Shown here: piece after piece, positions 1-7,497 of the stretch | How the letters are laid out: each line of letters opens with the position of its first letter | How positions within the stretch are numbered: position 1 is the stretch's first letter | Source of the DNA: Pelistega indica | Lineage (GTDB): Bacteria > Pseudomonadota > Gammaproteobacteria > Burkholderiales > Burkholderiaceae_B | NCBI RefSeq assembly: GCF_000506865.1 | Contig: NZ_AYSV01000020.1 | Location: 1 to 32,674 of the forward strand | DNA: 32,674 nt | Reading direction: 5' to 3' | Program-made: the position numbers and the translations under genes | The notes under the pieces: generated by a model | Seen by the model: only the letters and a program-made list of their open reading frames with translations | Database searches by the model: none | What the model was told of the DNA's origin: nothing

Positions 1-25
1 TCAGAGGGAGACCTGCCTTTACTGT

Positions 26-484
26 ATGTTGCCATCTATTAAGAAGTTTTTCAAAGAGCTTTGCTATGAGTGTTTACTGATAGCGTTGATTCTACTTATT
101 TATAGCGTGGCAGCGTTAGCACAACCACTTGGGCTAGATGAAGAGTTACGTCATCTCTGGGATACTAGCCTTGTTACGGTGATTGCTTTATCCGTACTCG
201 GAGGTATTGTAGGGCTGTTAGCACGCATGCAGGATAAAGCGTGGCGAGATGAAGCAAAATCAGACGGAATGTTTTTGACCGTTGTAGCTGAACTCTCAGG
301 CTCTATTTTTATTGGCATTTTAATTTTCTTTGGGTCTATCCATTACCAATGGACCAACTATATGACCGTTGTCTTTGTACTTCTAGGCTCGTGGTTAGGT
401 ACGAAAGCGACTCGCTTGTTGGTGGTATGGATTCGTGAAAATAAAGCCAACCTTATTTCACTATTAGGAGACAAACGTGAGTAA
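26..484 (+). CDS. Four-helix membrane protein, candidate holin
   Basis: 152 residues with four hydrophobic stretches at about residues 14-32, 48-66, 84-105 and 112-124, separated by short charged loops (DEELRHLWD; RMQDKAWRDEAKSD) and ending in a charged tail. Small multi-span proteins of this kind near lysis or capsid genes are often holins, which permeabilise the inner membrane at lysis. The following gene encodes a single-span coiled-coil protein and overlaps this one by 8 bases, as holin and spanin genes often do. The endolysin, however, lies 21 kb downstream, so the lysis genes would be split. No family signature is recognised, and another inner-membrane role is possible. The first bases of the window hold no other gene. 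Confidence 0.5.
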   Translation: MLPSIKKFFKELCYECLLIALILLIYSVAALAQPLGLDEELRHLWDTSLVTVIALSVLGGIVGLLARMQDKAWRDEAKSDGMFLTVVAELSGSIFIGILIFFGSIHYQWTNYMTVVFVLLGSWLGTKATRLLVVWIRENKANLISLLGDKRE

Positions 485-803
485 GTTACGTCAAGAGATA
501 GCCTCGCAACGACGCACCTTTAAATTCGAATTGTCATGGATGGTAGGCATTATCCTCATCGTACTTAGCGCCGTGACATTCCACAACACCTATCGCACTG
601 AGCGAATCATCACCATTACGGCTCAGGCCAGGGAAGAGCTAGAAACAGCTATCGACTTTGCCAAACGCCGTATCGACACTACAGAGCGTCGCACTGACGC
701 CATGTACCAATCCCTTGAAGAACTCCACCGCAAACTTCACACCATTGAGGGTTTGCTCCGTGGCACACAACCACCCCTAATGAGGGGCTACAAGACCCCC
801 TAA
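477..803 (+). CDS. Single-span coiled-coil protein, possible spanin or holin accessory
   Basis: 108 residues starting at GTG, with AGGAG about 8 bases upstream inside the end of the previous gene. A basic N-terminus (KLRQEIASQRRTFKF) precedes one membrane span at about residues 20-36, and the rest is a charged helix likely to form a coiled coil (residues 45-92). This layout resembles Rz-type inner-membrane spanins, which bridge to the outer membrane in the last step of lysis. No embedded Rz1 lipoprotein frame was identified, so the spanin assignment is an inference from topology and position. The 8-base overlap suggests translational coupling with the membrane protein upstream. Confidence 0.4.
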   Translation: MSKLRQEIASQRRTFKFELSWMVGIILIVLSAVTFHNTYRTERIITITAQAREELETAIDFAKRRIDTTERRTDAMYQSLEELHRKLHTIEGLLRGTQPPLMRGYKTP

Positions 804-909
804 TAAACCCCTATAAAAATTAGCAAAACCCGCATGAATAGGGCGTAGTGGTACGATTTGTTACGCTTTATGCACTCCATAATTGGCTCATCATAACGAG
901 GAGCTTTTT

Positions 910-1533
910 ATGGCAAATAACTGTTGCGTGCAGCCTAAGCCACCATCAGTTCTGGACGGGACGGTGCTAAATAACGTTACCGTATCAACTGGCACTATCG
1001 GTAGCGGCGTAAAAATTGATGCCCCTGCCACACCAAAAGGGACAGCAGGTGGCGATTTAGCAGGTTCTTACCCTAATCCACAAGTCGTTAAATCGACCAA
1101 TCAAACACTAACCACCCCAACAATTAAGGGTGGCACTACTTACGACCAAGCGGCTCAACAATCAATTATTGATTTCATTAAGACTGCCGTAGCGGTCGAC
1201 TCTCCCTTACGCACTGAACTATTAAAAATGTTCGTCAATGCCGTGCTTGACGATGAGGACGTATTAGCCGCTTTAAAAGCGTGCGTTATTGCTTCCATCA
1301 ATCGTTGCGATGGCACACCTCATGCTGTGGGCGACCACATTCCTACCTGCGACGAGATGACAGCTTTAGTTACAGCTGAAATCAACGCTATTAAAGGTAA
1401 AGAGACATCCTTTACGCCTACCGTCACCACACAAGATTCCCTCCCTACAACCGTTATCGGTACGCGCGACCAGTTACTTGGCAAGCCAGCAGGCTACCTA
1501 AGTTTTGGTGGCAAGAACGTGCCTTACTTCTAG
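910..1533 (+). CDS. Small fibre-like virion protein (GGDLAGSYPNP motif)
   Basis: The start is placed at ATG 910 because GAGGAG lies directly upstream; an in-frame TTG at 883 would add nine residues but lacks such a site. The 207-residue product contains GTAGGDLAGSYPNP near residues 45-60. GGDLxGxYPNP motifs recur in phage tail fibres and other fibrous virion proteins, where they mark turns between repeated strands. After it come a helical, Cys-containing middle and a C-terminal part ending in a Gly/aromatic tail. It lies immediately upstream of the capsid assembly genes, so a head fibre or a receptor-binding accessory are both possible. The 106 bases before it (804-909) hold no gene I can support. 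Confidence 0.5.
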   Translation: MANNCCVQPKPPSVLDGTVLNNVTVSTGTIGSGVKIDAPATPKGTAGGDLAGSYPNPQVVKSTNQTLTTPTIKGGTTYDQAAQQSIIDFIKTAVAVDSPLRTELLKMFVNAVLDDEDVLAALKACVIASINRCDGTPHAVGDHIPTCDEMTALVTAEINAIKGKETSFTPTVTTQDSLPTTVIGTRDQLLGKPAGYLSFGGKNVPYF

Positions 1534-1541
1534 AGGTAGAT

Positions 1542-1832
1542 ATGAAACAAGCAAAAGACTTTACCAGCACCTTTGCGAACGGGCAGACAGCTAAACGAGG
1601 GGATCGCGCAGCGAAAAACTTCGTTGGTGGTGGGTTTGATCCTATGCGCACTTATCCAAAAACAATCAAGCCGACAGCACAGACAACGCCACTAGGTGGC
1701 AGATTCAAAGGCAGTAATACATCTGGTGAGTTCCCTAAGAAATTTAACCGTGGGGCGTTCCGTCCAACAGGCACGACCAACATGGACTACACCGGCCGTC
1801 GCAAGCCCTCTAAGAATTTTAGTGGGATGTAG
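1542..1832 (+). CDS. Small basic hypothetical protein
   Basis: 96 residues, rich in Lys, Arg, Gly, Thr and Asn and poor in hydrophobic residues, so probably extended or disordered alone. It starts 8 bases after the fibre-like gene, with an AGAGGTAG ribosome site, and its stop codon directly abuts the ATG of the next gene. Its place between a fibre-like gene and the scaffold suggests a small head-assembly or internal head protein, possibly one that touches DNA given its charge. I do not recognise the family. Confidence 0.6.
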   Translation: MKQAKDFTSTFANGQTAKRGDRAAKNFVGGGFDPMRTYPKTIKPTAQTTPLGGRFKGSNTSGEFPKKFNRGAFRPTGTTNMDYTGRRKPSKNFSGM

Positions 1833-2084
1833 ATGAAGAAATTTTCTCAACTGTCAGACGATGCCAAACAAGCCATGGCATACCTCGCACGAAACCCAGC
1901 CGCTATGGACGGGATTATCAGCATCTTGCAAGAAGAGCGAAAGCTAGAGTCTGACCGCTATGAGATAGCCAAAGATTTCTTAGTCGCACAGGGAGATAAC
2001 CGTCCTGTGTGCCTACAGCTAAAGGGTCGTTTATCGGCATTAGACGACGTTATCAGTTTATTCAATCAATCAAGGAAGATATAG
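1833..2084 (+). CDS. Small helical hypothetical protein in head operon
   Basis: 83 residues predicted almost entirely helical and charged, with no membrane span or Cys cluster beyond one Cys. The ATG follows the upstream stop codon with no spacer and its own stop abuts the scaffold ATG, so translation probably depends on coupling. Short helical proteins in this position are common in podovirus head operons and may assist head assembly, but I see no motif that identifies the role. Confidence 0.55.
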   Translation: MKKFSQLSDDAKQAMAYLARNPAAMDGIISILQEERKLESDRYEIAKDFLVAQGDNRPVCLQLKGRLSALDDVISLFNQSRKI

Positions 2085-3062
2085 ATGGCACAAGCTATAC
2101 CTAACCATGCACCGCATCCAGCAGCACGAGATATTCCACCTGATTTAGATACACCAATCCAATCGGTGGCATCGGTACAACCTGTCCAGCAAGTACCTCA
2201 ACAAGTACCTCAGCAAGTACCTCAACAAGTACCTCAACAAGTACCTCAACAAGTCGTACAACCTCAGCCTGTGCAACAGCCTGATTATAGGCAAATCCGT
2301 GCGTACTACGCCAAGCAAGAAGAGCAGGCGAATAGTCGCTTTGAAGCACAGCGTCAAGATTACGAAAGTCGCTTAGCTCAGCGTGAGGAAGAACTTGCCA
2401 AGTTACGTGAGCAGGTAGCCATTAATGAGCGTGAACGTTCAGAAGCCGAGCTAAAAAACCTATTGGCTATGAAAGTAGACGACTTAGAGTTTGTTACGCC
2501 AGAAGCAGCGGCAGAAGTGAGAGACAAGATGATTGCCCCTGCCATTGAGAAGATGCTAAAGGCGACAGATGCACGACTTAAAGATGCTCAAGCGTTAGCT
2601 AATCGTGCGATGGAAGCTAATACGTCAGCGACAAAAGCATGGCAAGAGGAGCGTACAGCAGACCGTCTAGCCAAAACAAATTCAGCCCTTATGGCGCGTC
2701 ACCCTGACATTCATGAGGTGATTAAGACACCTGAGTATGGTCAGTTCATTTCTCAGACTATCCCTGGAACGATGACGACTTACGGCGAGCAACTCACTCG
2801 TGCGTACGAGGCAGGGAATGCTGACTACGTCAACTCAGTACTAGACATTTTTAAGGGTAACCAACCCTCACTAGAGAGCATTGCGATGCCAAGTGCCAAC
2901 GGTGTGGCAAATACACCAGCAACAGGAGCAGAACCATCGTTCTCGTTCGATGACCTCATCACATGGCGTCATCAACTCTCAAATAAAGAAATCACTCACG
3001 ACCAATACAACAAGCTCTTGGCAGCGTTTGACCAAGCACAGCTTGCAGGTCGTGTTCAGTAA
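2085..3062 (+). CDS. Capsid scaffolding protein
   Basis: 325 residues. The Pro/Gln-rich N-terminus includes five VPQQ units, then comes a long charged coiled coil (about residues 70-190, rich in Glu, Arg, Ala and Gln), and a compact C-terminal end with SFDDLITWRHQL and alternating helices. This is the layout of podovirus scaffold proteins, whose C-terminal helix binds the coat protein and which leave the procapsid before DNA packaging. It sits 62 bases upstream of the major capsid gene, the usual order. Assignment rests on composition and position, not on sequence identity. Confidence 0.8.
   Translation: MAQAIPNHAPHPAARDIPPDLDTPIQSVASVQPVQQVPQQVPQQVPQQVPQQVPQQVVQPQPVQQPDYRQIRAYYAKQEEQANSRFEAQRQDYESRLAQREEELAKLREQVAINERERSEAELKNLLAMKVDDLEFVTPEAAAEVRDKMIAPAIEKMLKATDARLKDAQALANRAMEANTSATKAWQEERTADRLAKTNSALMARHPDIHEVIKTPEYGQFISQTIPGTMTTYGEQLTRAYEAGNADYVNSVLDIFKGNQPSLESIAMPSANGVANTPATGAEPSFSFDDLITWRHQLSNKEITHDQYNKLLAAFDQAQLAGRVQ
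2193..2252 (+). repeat. Five tandem 12-base repeats (VPQQ)
   Basis: Five head-to-tail copies of GTACCTCARCAA with a single A/G variation, in frame within the scaffold gene and encoding VPQQ five times. Near-identity at the DNA level indicates recent expansion by slippage, so copy number probably varies among relatives. Confidence 0.95.
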
Positions 3063-3124
3063 AGGAACTTACTAATGACGGTAAGCGTTTTGGGCAGTGG
3101 CCCGATTAATAAAGGAGACTTGCT

Positions 3125-4075
3125 ATGGCAGTAGCATCAGCTTCGGGTTTCGGTGGTTTAGAAAACACGCCACTAGCCCGTATTGGCTATCACAACAAGA
3201 TCATCGCTCGTGGATGGGATAAAGAGTTTTTACCCTACATCACTAATACGAGTATTGATAGCCGCATTACAGCGTGTAATCAGATTGTCCAATTCACTAA
3301 GCAACCATTGGTTGGTGAATGGCGTACTTACGAGAAAAATCAGGAATTAGTGCCTGATTATGTATCACCAGAGGCGTTCTGCATGCAGATTTGTAATGCA
3401 GCGTATAAGTCACTTAAATTCGACAAGTTAGACATTGCTCGTATTTGTGATCGTTGGGCACCGTTTGAAGAGTCGTTCTTACAATCTGCTTACGAAGCGT
3501 TAGCAGAAATGTGGCGTAAGTATGTACTAACAGCCATGGTGTTAGAAGCAGACCCTAAAAACCGTGGTAATGCCGCAGGTTGCAACAAGAACATCAAGCT
3601 TGGTGCACCGAGTGCTCCTATCAAGATTACGTCAGAAAACTTCCACCGTGAGTTGGCGAAGTTAAAACGTGCTTTGGTAGAGTCTAAGCGTTGGAAAAAT
3701 AACGAAATGTTCGTGATGATTCCATCATCACTAATGGAAGTTATCGTTGACAGCCCATACGCTAACGCACTTCAAATGGGTAATTGTGGCAATGATTGCT
3801 CAATCCTTATCACAGGTATGATGCCAGGTAAGATGCTTGGGTTTAACGTCTTTGTCGTAGATTGCTTACCACAAACAGTGGATAAGGCAACGGGCGAATT
3901 GAGTTACTACATCATCGCTGGTCATAAAGAAGCCTATGCGTTCGCAGGTGACTTGGTAGAGGGTGAATTAGTCCGTCCTCCACGCTACTTTGGTATTGAG
4001 TATCAAATGTTAGCTGTTTGGGGTGGTAAAGCCCTTTACCCAGAAGCGTTGGCAGTCGGTTACTGGTCATTATAA
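3125..4075 (+). CDS. Major capsid protein
   Basis: 316 residues, preceded by AAAGGAG. Length, mixed alpha/beta character, position directly after the scaffold and a good ribosome site fit a HK97-fold major coat protein of a podovirus. The N-terminal part (GFGGLENTPLARIGYHN) is flexible; the middle has a long helix near residues 110-145 (SAYEALAEMWRKYVLTAMVL) and the end is beta-rich. Seven or more Cys are present, including CGNDC, which is unusual for a coat protein. No protease site is evident. The 62-base gap upstream carries a small GGGC/GCCC hairpin and no sign of a promoter. Confidence 0.8.
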   Translation: MAVASASGFGGLENTPLARIGYHNKIIARGWDKEFLPYITNTSIDSRITACNQIVQFTKQPLVGEWRTYEKNQELVPDYVSPEAFCMQICNAAYKSLKFDKLDIARICDRWAPFEESFLQSAYEALAEMWRKYVLTAMVLEADPKNRGNAAGCNKNIKLGAPSAPIKITSENFHRELAKLKRALVESKRWKNNEMFVMIPSSLMEVIVDSPYANALQMGNCGNDCSILITGMMPGKMLGFNVFVVDCLPQTVDKATGELSYYIIAGHKEAYAFAGDLVEGELVRPPRYFGIEYQMLAVWGGKALYPEALAVGYWSL

Positions 4076-4088
4076 TCAGGAGTAAAAC

Positions 4089-4712
4089 ATGGCTAATCCA
4101 ATTAACACAGTAATGTTGTATCAAGGTGGCAACCCTCAGCCACAATTCCCAGCATGTGGCAACACACAACGTTGGGCTTGCCCATTACCTACACAGATTG
4201 CAGGCGAGTATGATCGTGGGTCATTCACGTTAGGTACCGTGTTGCAACCTGCGGCAATTCCATTCCAAGCAGGTAATTTAGATGGAGCGAAAGCAGGGGT
4301 TTCTGTTGGTCTACTTGTCGTGCCAGAGTTGCACTCATTTACGCAATTATTTGTGCATGTAGACCCTGATGCGCCAGCAGGTTTAGGTTGTTGCGGTGGT
4401 AATAGCAACACAATGGCAGGTGTGACATTTGAAGTTGTTGGCAAGTTAATCGATACCGTAGGGTGTGATGACTACGCTAGCATCGTTGACCGCTTTGAAG
4501 CAGGTGAAGATGTGACAGTGCCTGACGCCCTTAAAAACATCGACGCAAGCATTCGTGGTGCTTACCATGCGTTCTTAGATACAGCGACAACAACCTCAAC
4601 GACAACAGAAGTTCCATCAGATGACCCGCTACGAGGCGACACTAATACAACAGTATCAACAACCACAGTGGCATCGGGTGCATTTGTTCCAGAGGCAAAG
4701 CCGTTATTCTAG
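4089..4712 (+). CDS. Capsid-associated (decoration-like) protein
   Basis: 207 residues, starting 13 bases after the coat protein. The body is beta-rich (AGVSVGLLVVPELHSFTQLF) with a CCGG motif, a helical segment near residues 130-160, and a Thr-rich tail containing TTTSTTTE and TTVSTTTVASG. The order matches podoviruses that follow the coat gene with a minor capsid or decoration protein. The stop codon TAG cuts off abruptly (AKPLF), and the -1 frame continues for 37 codons with coding-like sequence, so the true product may be longer; see the next entry. Function is inferred from position. Confidence 0.6.
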   Translation: MANPINTVMLYQGGNPQPQFPACGNTQRWACPLPTQIAGEYDRGSFTLGTVLQPAAIPFQAGNLDGAKAGVSVGLLVVPELHSFTQLFVHVDPDAPAGLGCCGGNSNTMAGVTFEVVGKLIDTVGCDDYASIVDRFEAGEDVTVPDALKNIDASIRGAYHAFLDTATTTSTTTEVPSDDPLRGDTNTTVSTTTVASGAFVPEAKPLF

Positions 4713-4825
4713 GTATCAAGCTATTAACAGCACCAAACGGTGATGGTCTGACCTTGGCAGATATGACTGGTCGCATCTCCTTGGTGGTCAAAGCAGAAAA
4801 CTTCGAATACCCAATCCACCTATAA
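4713..4825 (+). other. Minus-one-frame continuation of the capsid-associated gene
   Basis: The -1 frame is open from 4646 to the TAA at 4823 and, after the zero-frame TAG, reads GIKLLTAPNGDGLTLADM, then a beta-like stretch ending FEYPIHL. It has no plausible start codon of its own. A -1 shift, or one missing A, at the AAA run 4697-4699 would fuse it as EAKAVILGIKLL. It could be produced by programmed frameshifting, as in T7 gene 10, although no classical X XXY YYZ heptamer is present; it could also be a deletion or a sequencing error. Confidence 0.5.
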
Positions 4826-4835
4826 CTAGGTAGTA

Positions 4836-4879
4836 GGGCACCTCTTCGTCATGAGCCATGAGGGGGTGGTCCGTTTTTT
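4836..4879 (+). terminator. Intrinsic terminator after the capsid genes
   Basis: CACCTCT pairs with GGGGGTG (with G-T wobbles); inside that, TCATG pairs with CATGA around an AGC loop; a three-base bulge (TCG) separates the two stems. Additional outer GGGC pairing is possible. The hairpin is followed at 4874-4879 by six T. It lies downstream of the capsid block and before the connector genes, the position where T7-like phages lower transcription after the coat gene. Confidence 0.85.
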
Positions 4880-4891
4880 AGGTAGCATATC

Positions 4892-4966
4892 ATGCGTAAA
4901 GCACAAAGCGTTTGTAAATGTCGTGGCAAGTCAAGCAGTTTGCCAGTTACCCCATCTAAATCGTAA
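4892..4966 (+). CDS. Possible 24-residue peptide with CKC motif
   Basis: A short frame beginning MRKAQSVCKCRGKSS and ending at TAA, 13 bases past the terminator T-run. The upstream AGGTAG is a weak ribosome site. It is basic with a Cys-X-Cys pair, and virion proteins in this genome are Cys-rich. It is too short to judge coding from composition, so existence is uncertain. Apart from this and the -1 frame continuation, 4713-4985 holds only the terminator. Confidence 0.3.
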   Translation: MRKAQSVCKCRGKSSSLPVTPSKS

Positions 4967-4985
4967 ATTTTTCTAAGGAATCGTT

Positions 4986-5306
4986 ATGGCACGAAACGTA
5001 TTTCATAACCCAAATATCCCAGATGAACCACCACAACGTGAGTTCAACACCGCCCCTAAACCATTGCCTGTTTGTGAGTATCTTGTTGAGAAAGCCACTG
5101 GCATTGTTCACTACTACAGCGAAGAGTTAGCTAAGCGTAGTGATTTACTTGAGCCATACTATGGACCAGACCCTTTTGCCCCTGCAAAAGCCCCATCGGT
5201 ACCAAAGGGCGTAGCATCGGCTTCACGCAGTAAGAAGTCAGCAGTACCACCTCCACCAGCACCACCAGTGCCACCTGAAGTAGACGAAGCGTTTACTGAG
5301 GCGTAA
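4986..5306 (+). CDS. Small Pro-rich virion-operon protein
   Basis: 106 residues with a TAAGGAA ribosome site. The first 60 residues look folded (VCEYLVEKATGIVHYYSEEL), followed by a Pro/Ala/Lys-rich tail with PPPPAPPVPPEVDE. It is the first full gene after the terminator and precedes the connector genes by 2 bases, so a role in the neck or in head completion is plausible. No family is recognised. Confidence 0.55.
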   Translation: MARNVFHNPNIPDEPPQREFNTAPKPLPVCEYLVEKATGIVHYYSEELAKRSDLLEPYYGPDPFAPAKAPSVPKGVASASRSKKSAVPPPPAPPVPPEVDEAFTEA

Positions 5307-5308
5307 TT

Positions 5309-5974
5309 ATGAAGTTACGACAACTCATCGGGGCATTTAGACAAGACCTAAATGACGAGAACCCAGCAGGCACACTACCCAATCGTTGGACGGACGAGCA
5401 ATTGCTTCGTTATTTCAATGAGGGCTTGTGCCAAGTGTTTGATTTAAAGCCTGAAGAGTATGTCGAGCCGATAGTAATGGAGTTGGATGTTGGGACCGTA
5501 CAAAAGTTATGCAACTGCCACACGTTGACGAAGATTTTAGGTCAGACCGATGAGACGGGTGCCATTGTACGTCCCATTGCCAAATACGATGCTGGACTAG
5601 TTCAGCGTTGGAATAAACCAGTTTGTGTACCTGCCTACTCAGAATTTACGCTTAGAGGGTATACCTTTAGTGCGGCAGATAACGGGTACTTTAACGTTTA
5701 TCCACCTGTGCCACCTAATGAGAAAGTGTACATTAAGGCACTATGTTCTAACCCACCAGACACCTTTACGATGGATGACTTAGACACTGAGGTGGATGAC
5801 TGTCTAGGCGTTACCGCCGCACGTCAATGGGTGCTTTATTCTGCCTTAATGATGGACGATGAGAGCGATGCATCCATTAATGCCGCTCGAGTGCACCTAG
5901 AGTTATTTTTCAATATTCTAAAAGTTCAAATGACACAGCAACAGCTAGAGAAAGCTGGTGCCACTAATAAGTAA
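5309..5974 (+). CDS. Head-tail connector / adaptor-like protein
   Basis: 221 residues. The N-terminal LRQLIGAFRQDLND, the WTDEQLLRYFNEGL helix and a C-terminal pair of long helices (AARQWVLYSALMMDDE... LELFFNILK) are typical of podovirus adaptor proteins that dock under the portal and resemble T7 gp11-type or DUF6682-type connectors. A beta-rich middle (GYFNVYPPVP) fits the same fold. The next gene has a similar size and layout, suggesting two paralogous or stacked rings. Assignment is from pattern memory and context, not alignment. Confidence 0.6.
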   Translation: MKLRQLIGAFRQDLNDENPAGTLPNRWTDEQLLRYFNEGLCQVFDLKPEEYVEPIVMELDVGTVQKLCNCHTLTKILGQTDETGAIVRPIAKYDAGLVQRWNKPVCVPAYSEFTLRGYTFSAADNGYFNVYPPVPPNEKVYIKALCSNPPDTFTMDDLDTEVDDCLGVTAARQWVLYSALMMDDESDASINAARVHLELFFNILKVQMTQQQLEKAGATNK

Positions 5975-5984
5975 GGAGTGGTAG

Positions 5985-6617
5985 ATGCAGATGGTGTCTT
6001 ACAGCGAATTTGTCCCTGAGCTTAAATTAGCCCTTGGGGATATCCCAGACGATATAGCAGAAAACTACATTAGAGAAGCCGTTATCGCTTTTTGCGAACG
6101 CTCTCAAGTCCTTGTTCGTAAGGTAGAGATAGATGTTCAGGCAGGGGTAGGTGACTATCCCATTATCCCAGAGGGCTGTGAGCAGATTATTAGCCTACAA
6201 CGAGTATGTGTAGGGTCACACTGCATTACAGACAGAAAAATTCTTTTAAGTTTTGAGCCCTGCGAGACAGGGTGTACCGTTCACGGCCACAGCGTTTGGT
6301 TTGTGCCACCAAACACGCTCAACTTACGTCCTATTCCTACGCAGGATAAAGCGAAAGCCATTATAGCGTTTGTGGCTGTGTCCCCATCACGAGACTCTTG
6401 CGAGTGCGACAGAATTATCTACGATCGCTACCATGAGACGGTGATTAACGGGGCACTGGCACGATTATACCTAGCCAAGACAACCCCTTGGCATGACCGA
6501 CAATTAGCTGAATACCATCGTACGTTATTTGGAGCAGGCGTATCTGCTGCGGGTATGGATAGATTAACAGGTGGGGTACGAGGACCATTCGCTATGCGAG
6601 CACGACGAATTATTTAG
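5985..6617 (+). CDS. Tail tubular / adaptor-like protein
   Basis: 210 residues, with AAGGAG upstream; ATG 5991 is an alternative start two codons later. The opening SEFVPELKLALGDIPDDIAENYIREAV, a beta middle (VWFVPPNTLNLRPIP) and a closing helical hairpin (YHETVINGALARLYLAKTTPW) match the small tail tubular or adaptor proteins of short-tailed phages that link portal to nozzle. Eight Cys are present (for example SCECD and PCETGC), many for a virion protein. It follows the other adaptor with a 10-base gap, supporting a neck assembly unit. Confidence 0.6.
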   Translation: MQMVSYSEFVPELKLALGDIPDDIAENYIREAVIAFCERSQVLVRKVEIDVQAGVGDYPIIPEGCEQIISLQRVCVGSHCITDRKILLSFEPCETGCTVHGHSVWFVPPNTLNLRPIPTQDKAKAIIAFVAVSPSRDSCECDRIIYDRYHETVINGALARLYLAKTTPWHDRQLAEYHRTLFGAGVSAAGMDRLTGGVRGPFAMRARRII

Positions 6618-6625
6618 GTGATGCG

Positions 6626-6967
6626 ATGAGTAAGTGTATAAGCAAACGGAAAAAGTGTGAAGAGAAAGAAACGCCAGTCCCATTGCCACCATGTCAAGAG
6701 GTGGCTTTTTGTGCAGGAAACTATACCATCTCATTTGATGGTAGATGCTTACATAAGTCACCTAGAGCGTATCAAATTCCCAATGGCACTTACTCTACAG
6801 TAACGTTTGAAGATGGCTGTATTGTTGGCGTGGGGCAAGTGGCTCCTGCTCAGTATACGCCTAATGAATGTTGTGCGTCACCATCGGTTGATGGTTCGGA
6901 TACCTCGTCTGACGTACAGGTATCTTCTGCCCCTGCGAATTTGTTAAAAAGAACCCCTGATGGCTGA
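6626..6967 (+). CDS. Cys-rich structural hypothetical protein
   Basis: 113 residues with eight Cys. A basic start (MSKCISKRKKCEEKE) leads to a compact beta segment (NYTISFDGRCLHK; GTYSTVTFEDGCIVGVG) and a Ser/Asp-rich tail with a CC pair. The beta segment resembles small domains next to fibre genes in other podophages. Six of the eight Cys lie at even spacing in the central part, so disulphides or a metal site are possible. It lies between the adaptors and a fibre-like gene, so a tail appendage role is likely but unproven. Confidence 0.5.
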   Translation: MSKCISKRKKCEEKETPVPLPPCQEVAFCAGNYTISFDGRCLHKSPRAYQIPNGTYSTVTFEDGCIVGVGQVAPAQYTPNECCASPSVDGSDTSSDVQVSSAPANLLKRTPDG

Positions 6968-6969
6968 GT

Positions 6970-7497
6970 GTGATACCCGTCTTTAGGGGGCAAGGTGTGT
7001 CTATTTCTGGGACAGGACAGCCAACAGACCCAATTATCATCTCAGTAGACCCAACAGATACCGCAGGGGCATATGCCATCTCGGCAGACCCAACCACCAT
7101 AACAGTGACGGGCAAAGGTACCTCTATCCAAGACCCTATTACGATAGGGCTAAAACCAGTAATTACCGCAGGTAAGAAAGGCAATTTTACGATCAATAGC
7201 TACGGACAGATTATTGGGTATGCAGATACAGGCGAAGCAGTAGTCAACGTTGTTGGCGAGTCACCCATTAAAACTTCAAAGCTAGGGGATACCGTTAGAG
7301 TATCACTAGATATGGACTCATTATGGACACTGCTCAATTCTAGAGCTGCCGATGATGCCATTAATGGCATTGCAGCAGGCAGTTTCGAGACCAGAGACGG
7401 CAAATTAGTCAGCTATGACCGTCTAGGACGCATCGTTAGTGTTGAGAATATTCCTAAGACAGGTACTGATGATGGCGATGCAGGAGGAACTAACTAG
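6970..7497 (+). CDS. Beta-rich fibre-like virion protein
   Basis: 175 residues from GTG 6970, which overlaps the end of the upstream gene region (TGAGTG). The sequence is built of short beta repeats: GQGVSISGTGQPTDPIIISV, then TITVTGKGTSIQDPITIGL and INSYGQIIGY, ending in an Asp/Gly tail. GxGVxVxGTGxxxDPI motifs are typical of fibre shafts and fibre-attached domains. The ribosome site is weak. An ATG at 6960 in another frame reads MAECDTRL before a stop; loss of one T from the TTT at 6982-6984 would join it to this frame, so the true N-terminus is uncertain. Confidence 0.55.
   Translation: MIPVFRGQGVSISGTGQPTDPIIISVDPTDTAGAYAISADPTTITVTGKGTSIQDPITIGLKPVITAGKKGNFTINSYGQIIGYADTGEAVVNVVGESPIKTSKLGDTVRVSLDMDSLWTLLNSRAADDAINGIAAGSFETRDGKLVSYDRLGRIVSVENIPKTGTDDGDAGGTN

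Noticed and set aside
805-905. Terminator or promoter between the spanin-like and fibre-like genes
   Set aside because: Only 4-6 base inverted repeats (CCCC/GGGG, CCCTAT/ATAGGG) without a T-run, and no convincing -35/-10 pair.
6626-7497. One gene split by frameshift between the Cys-rich and fibre-like genes
   Set aside because: A -1 change near the end runs into TGA at 6958, so the two cannot be joined by a single slip; a different N-terminus for the second gene remains possible.
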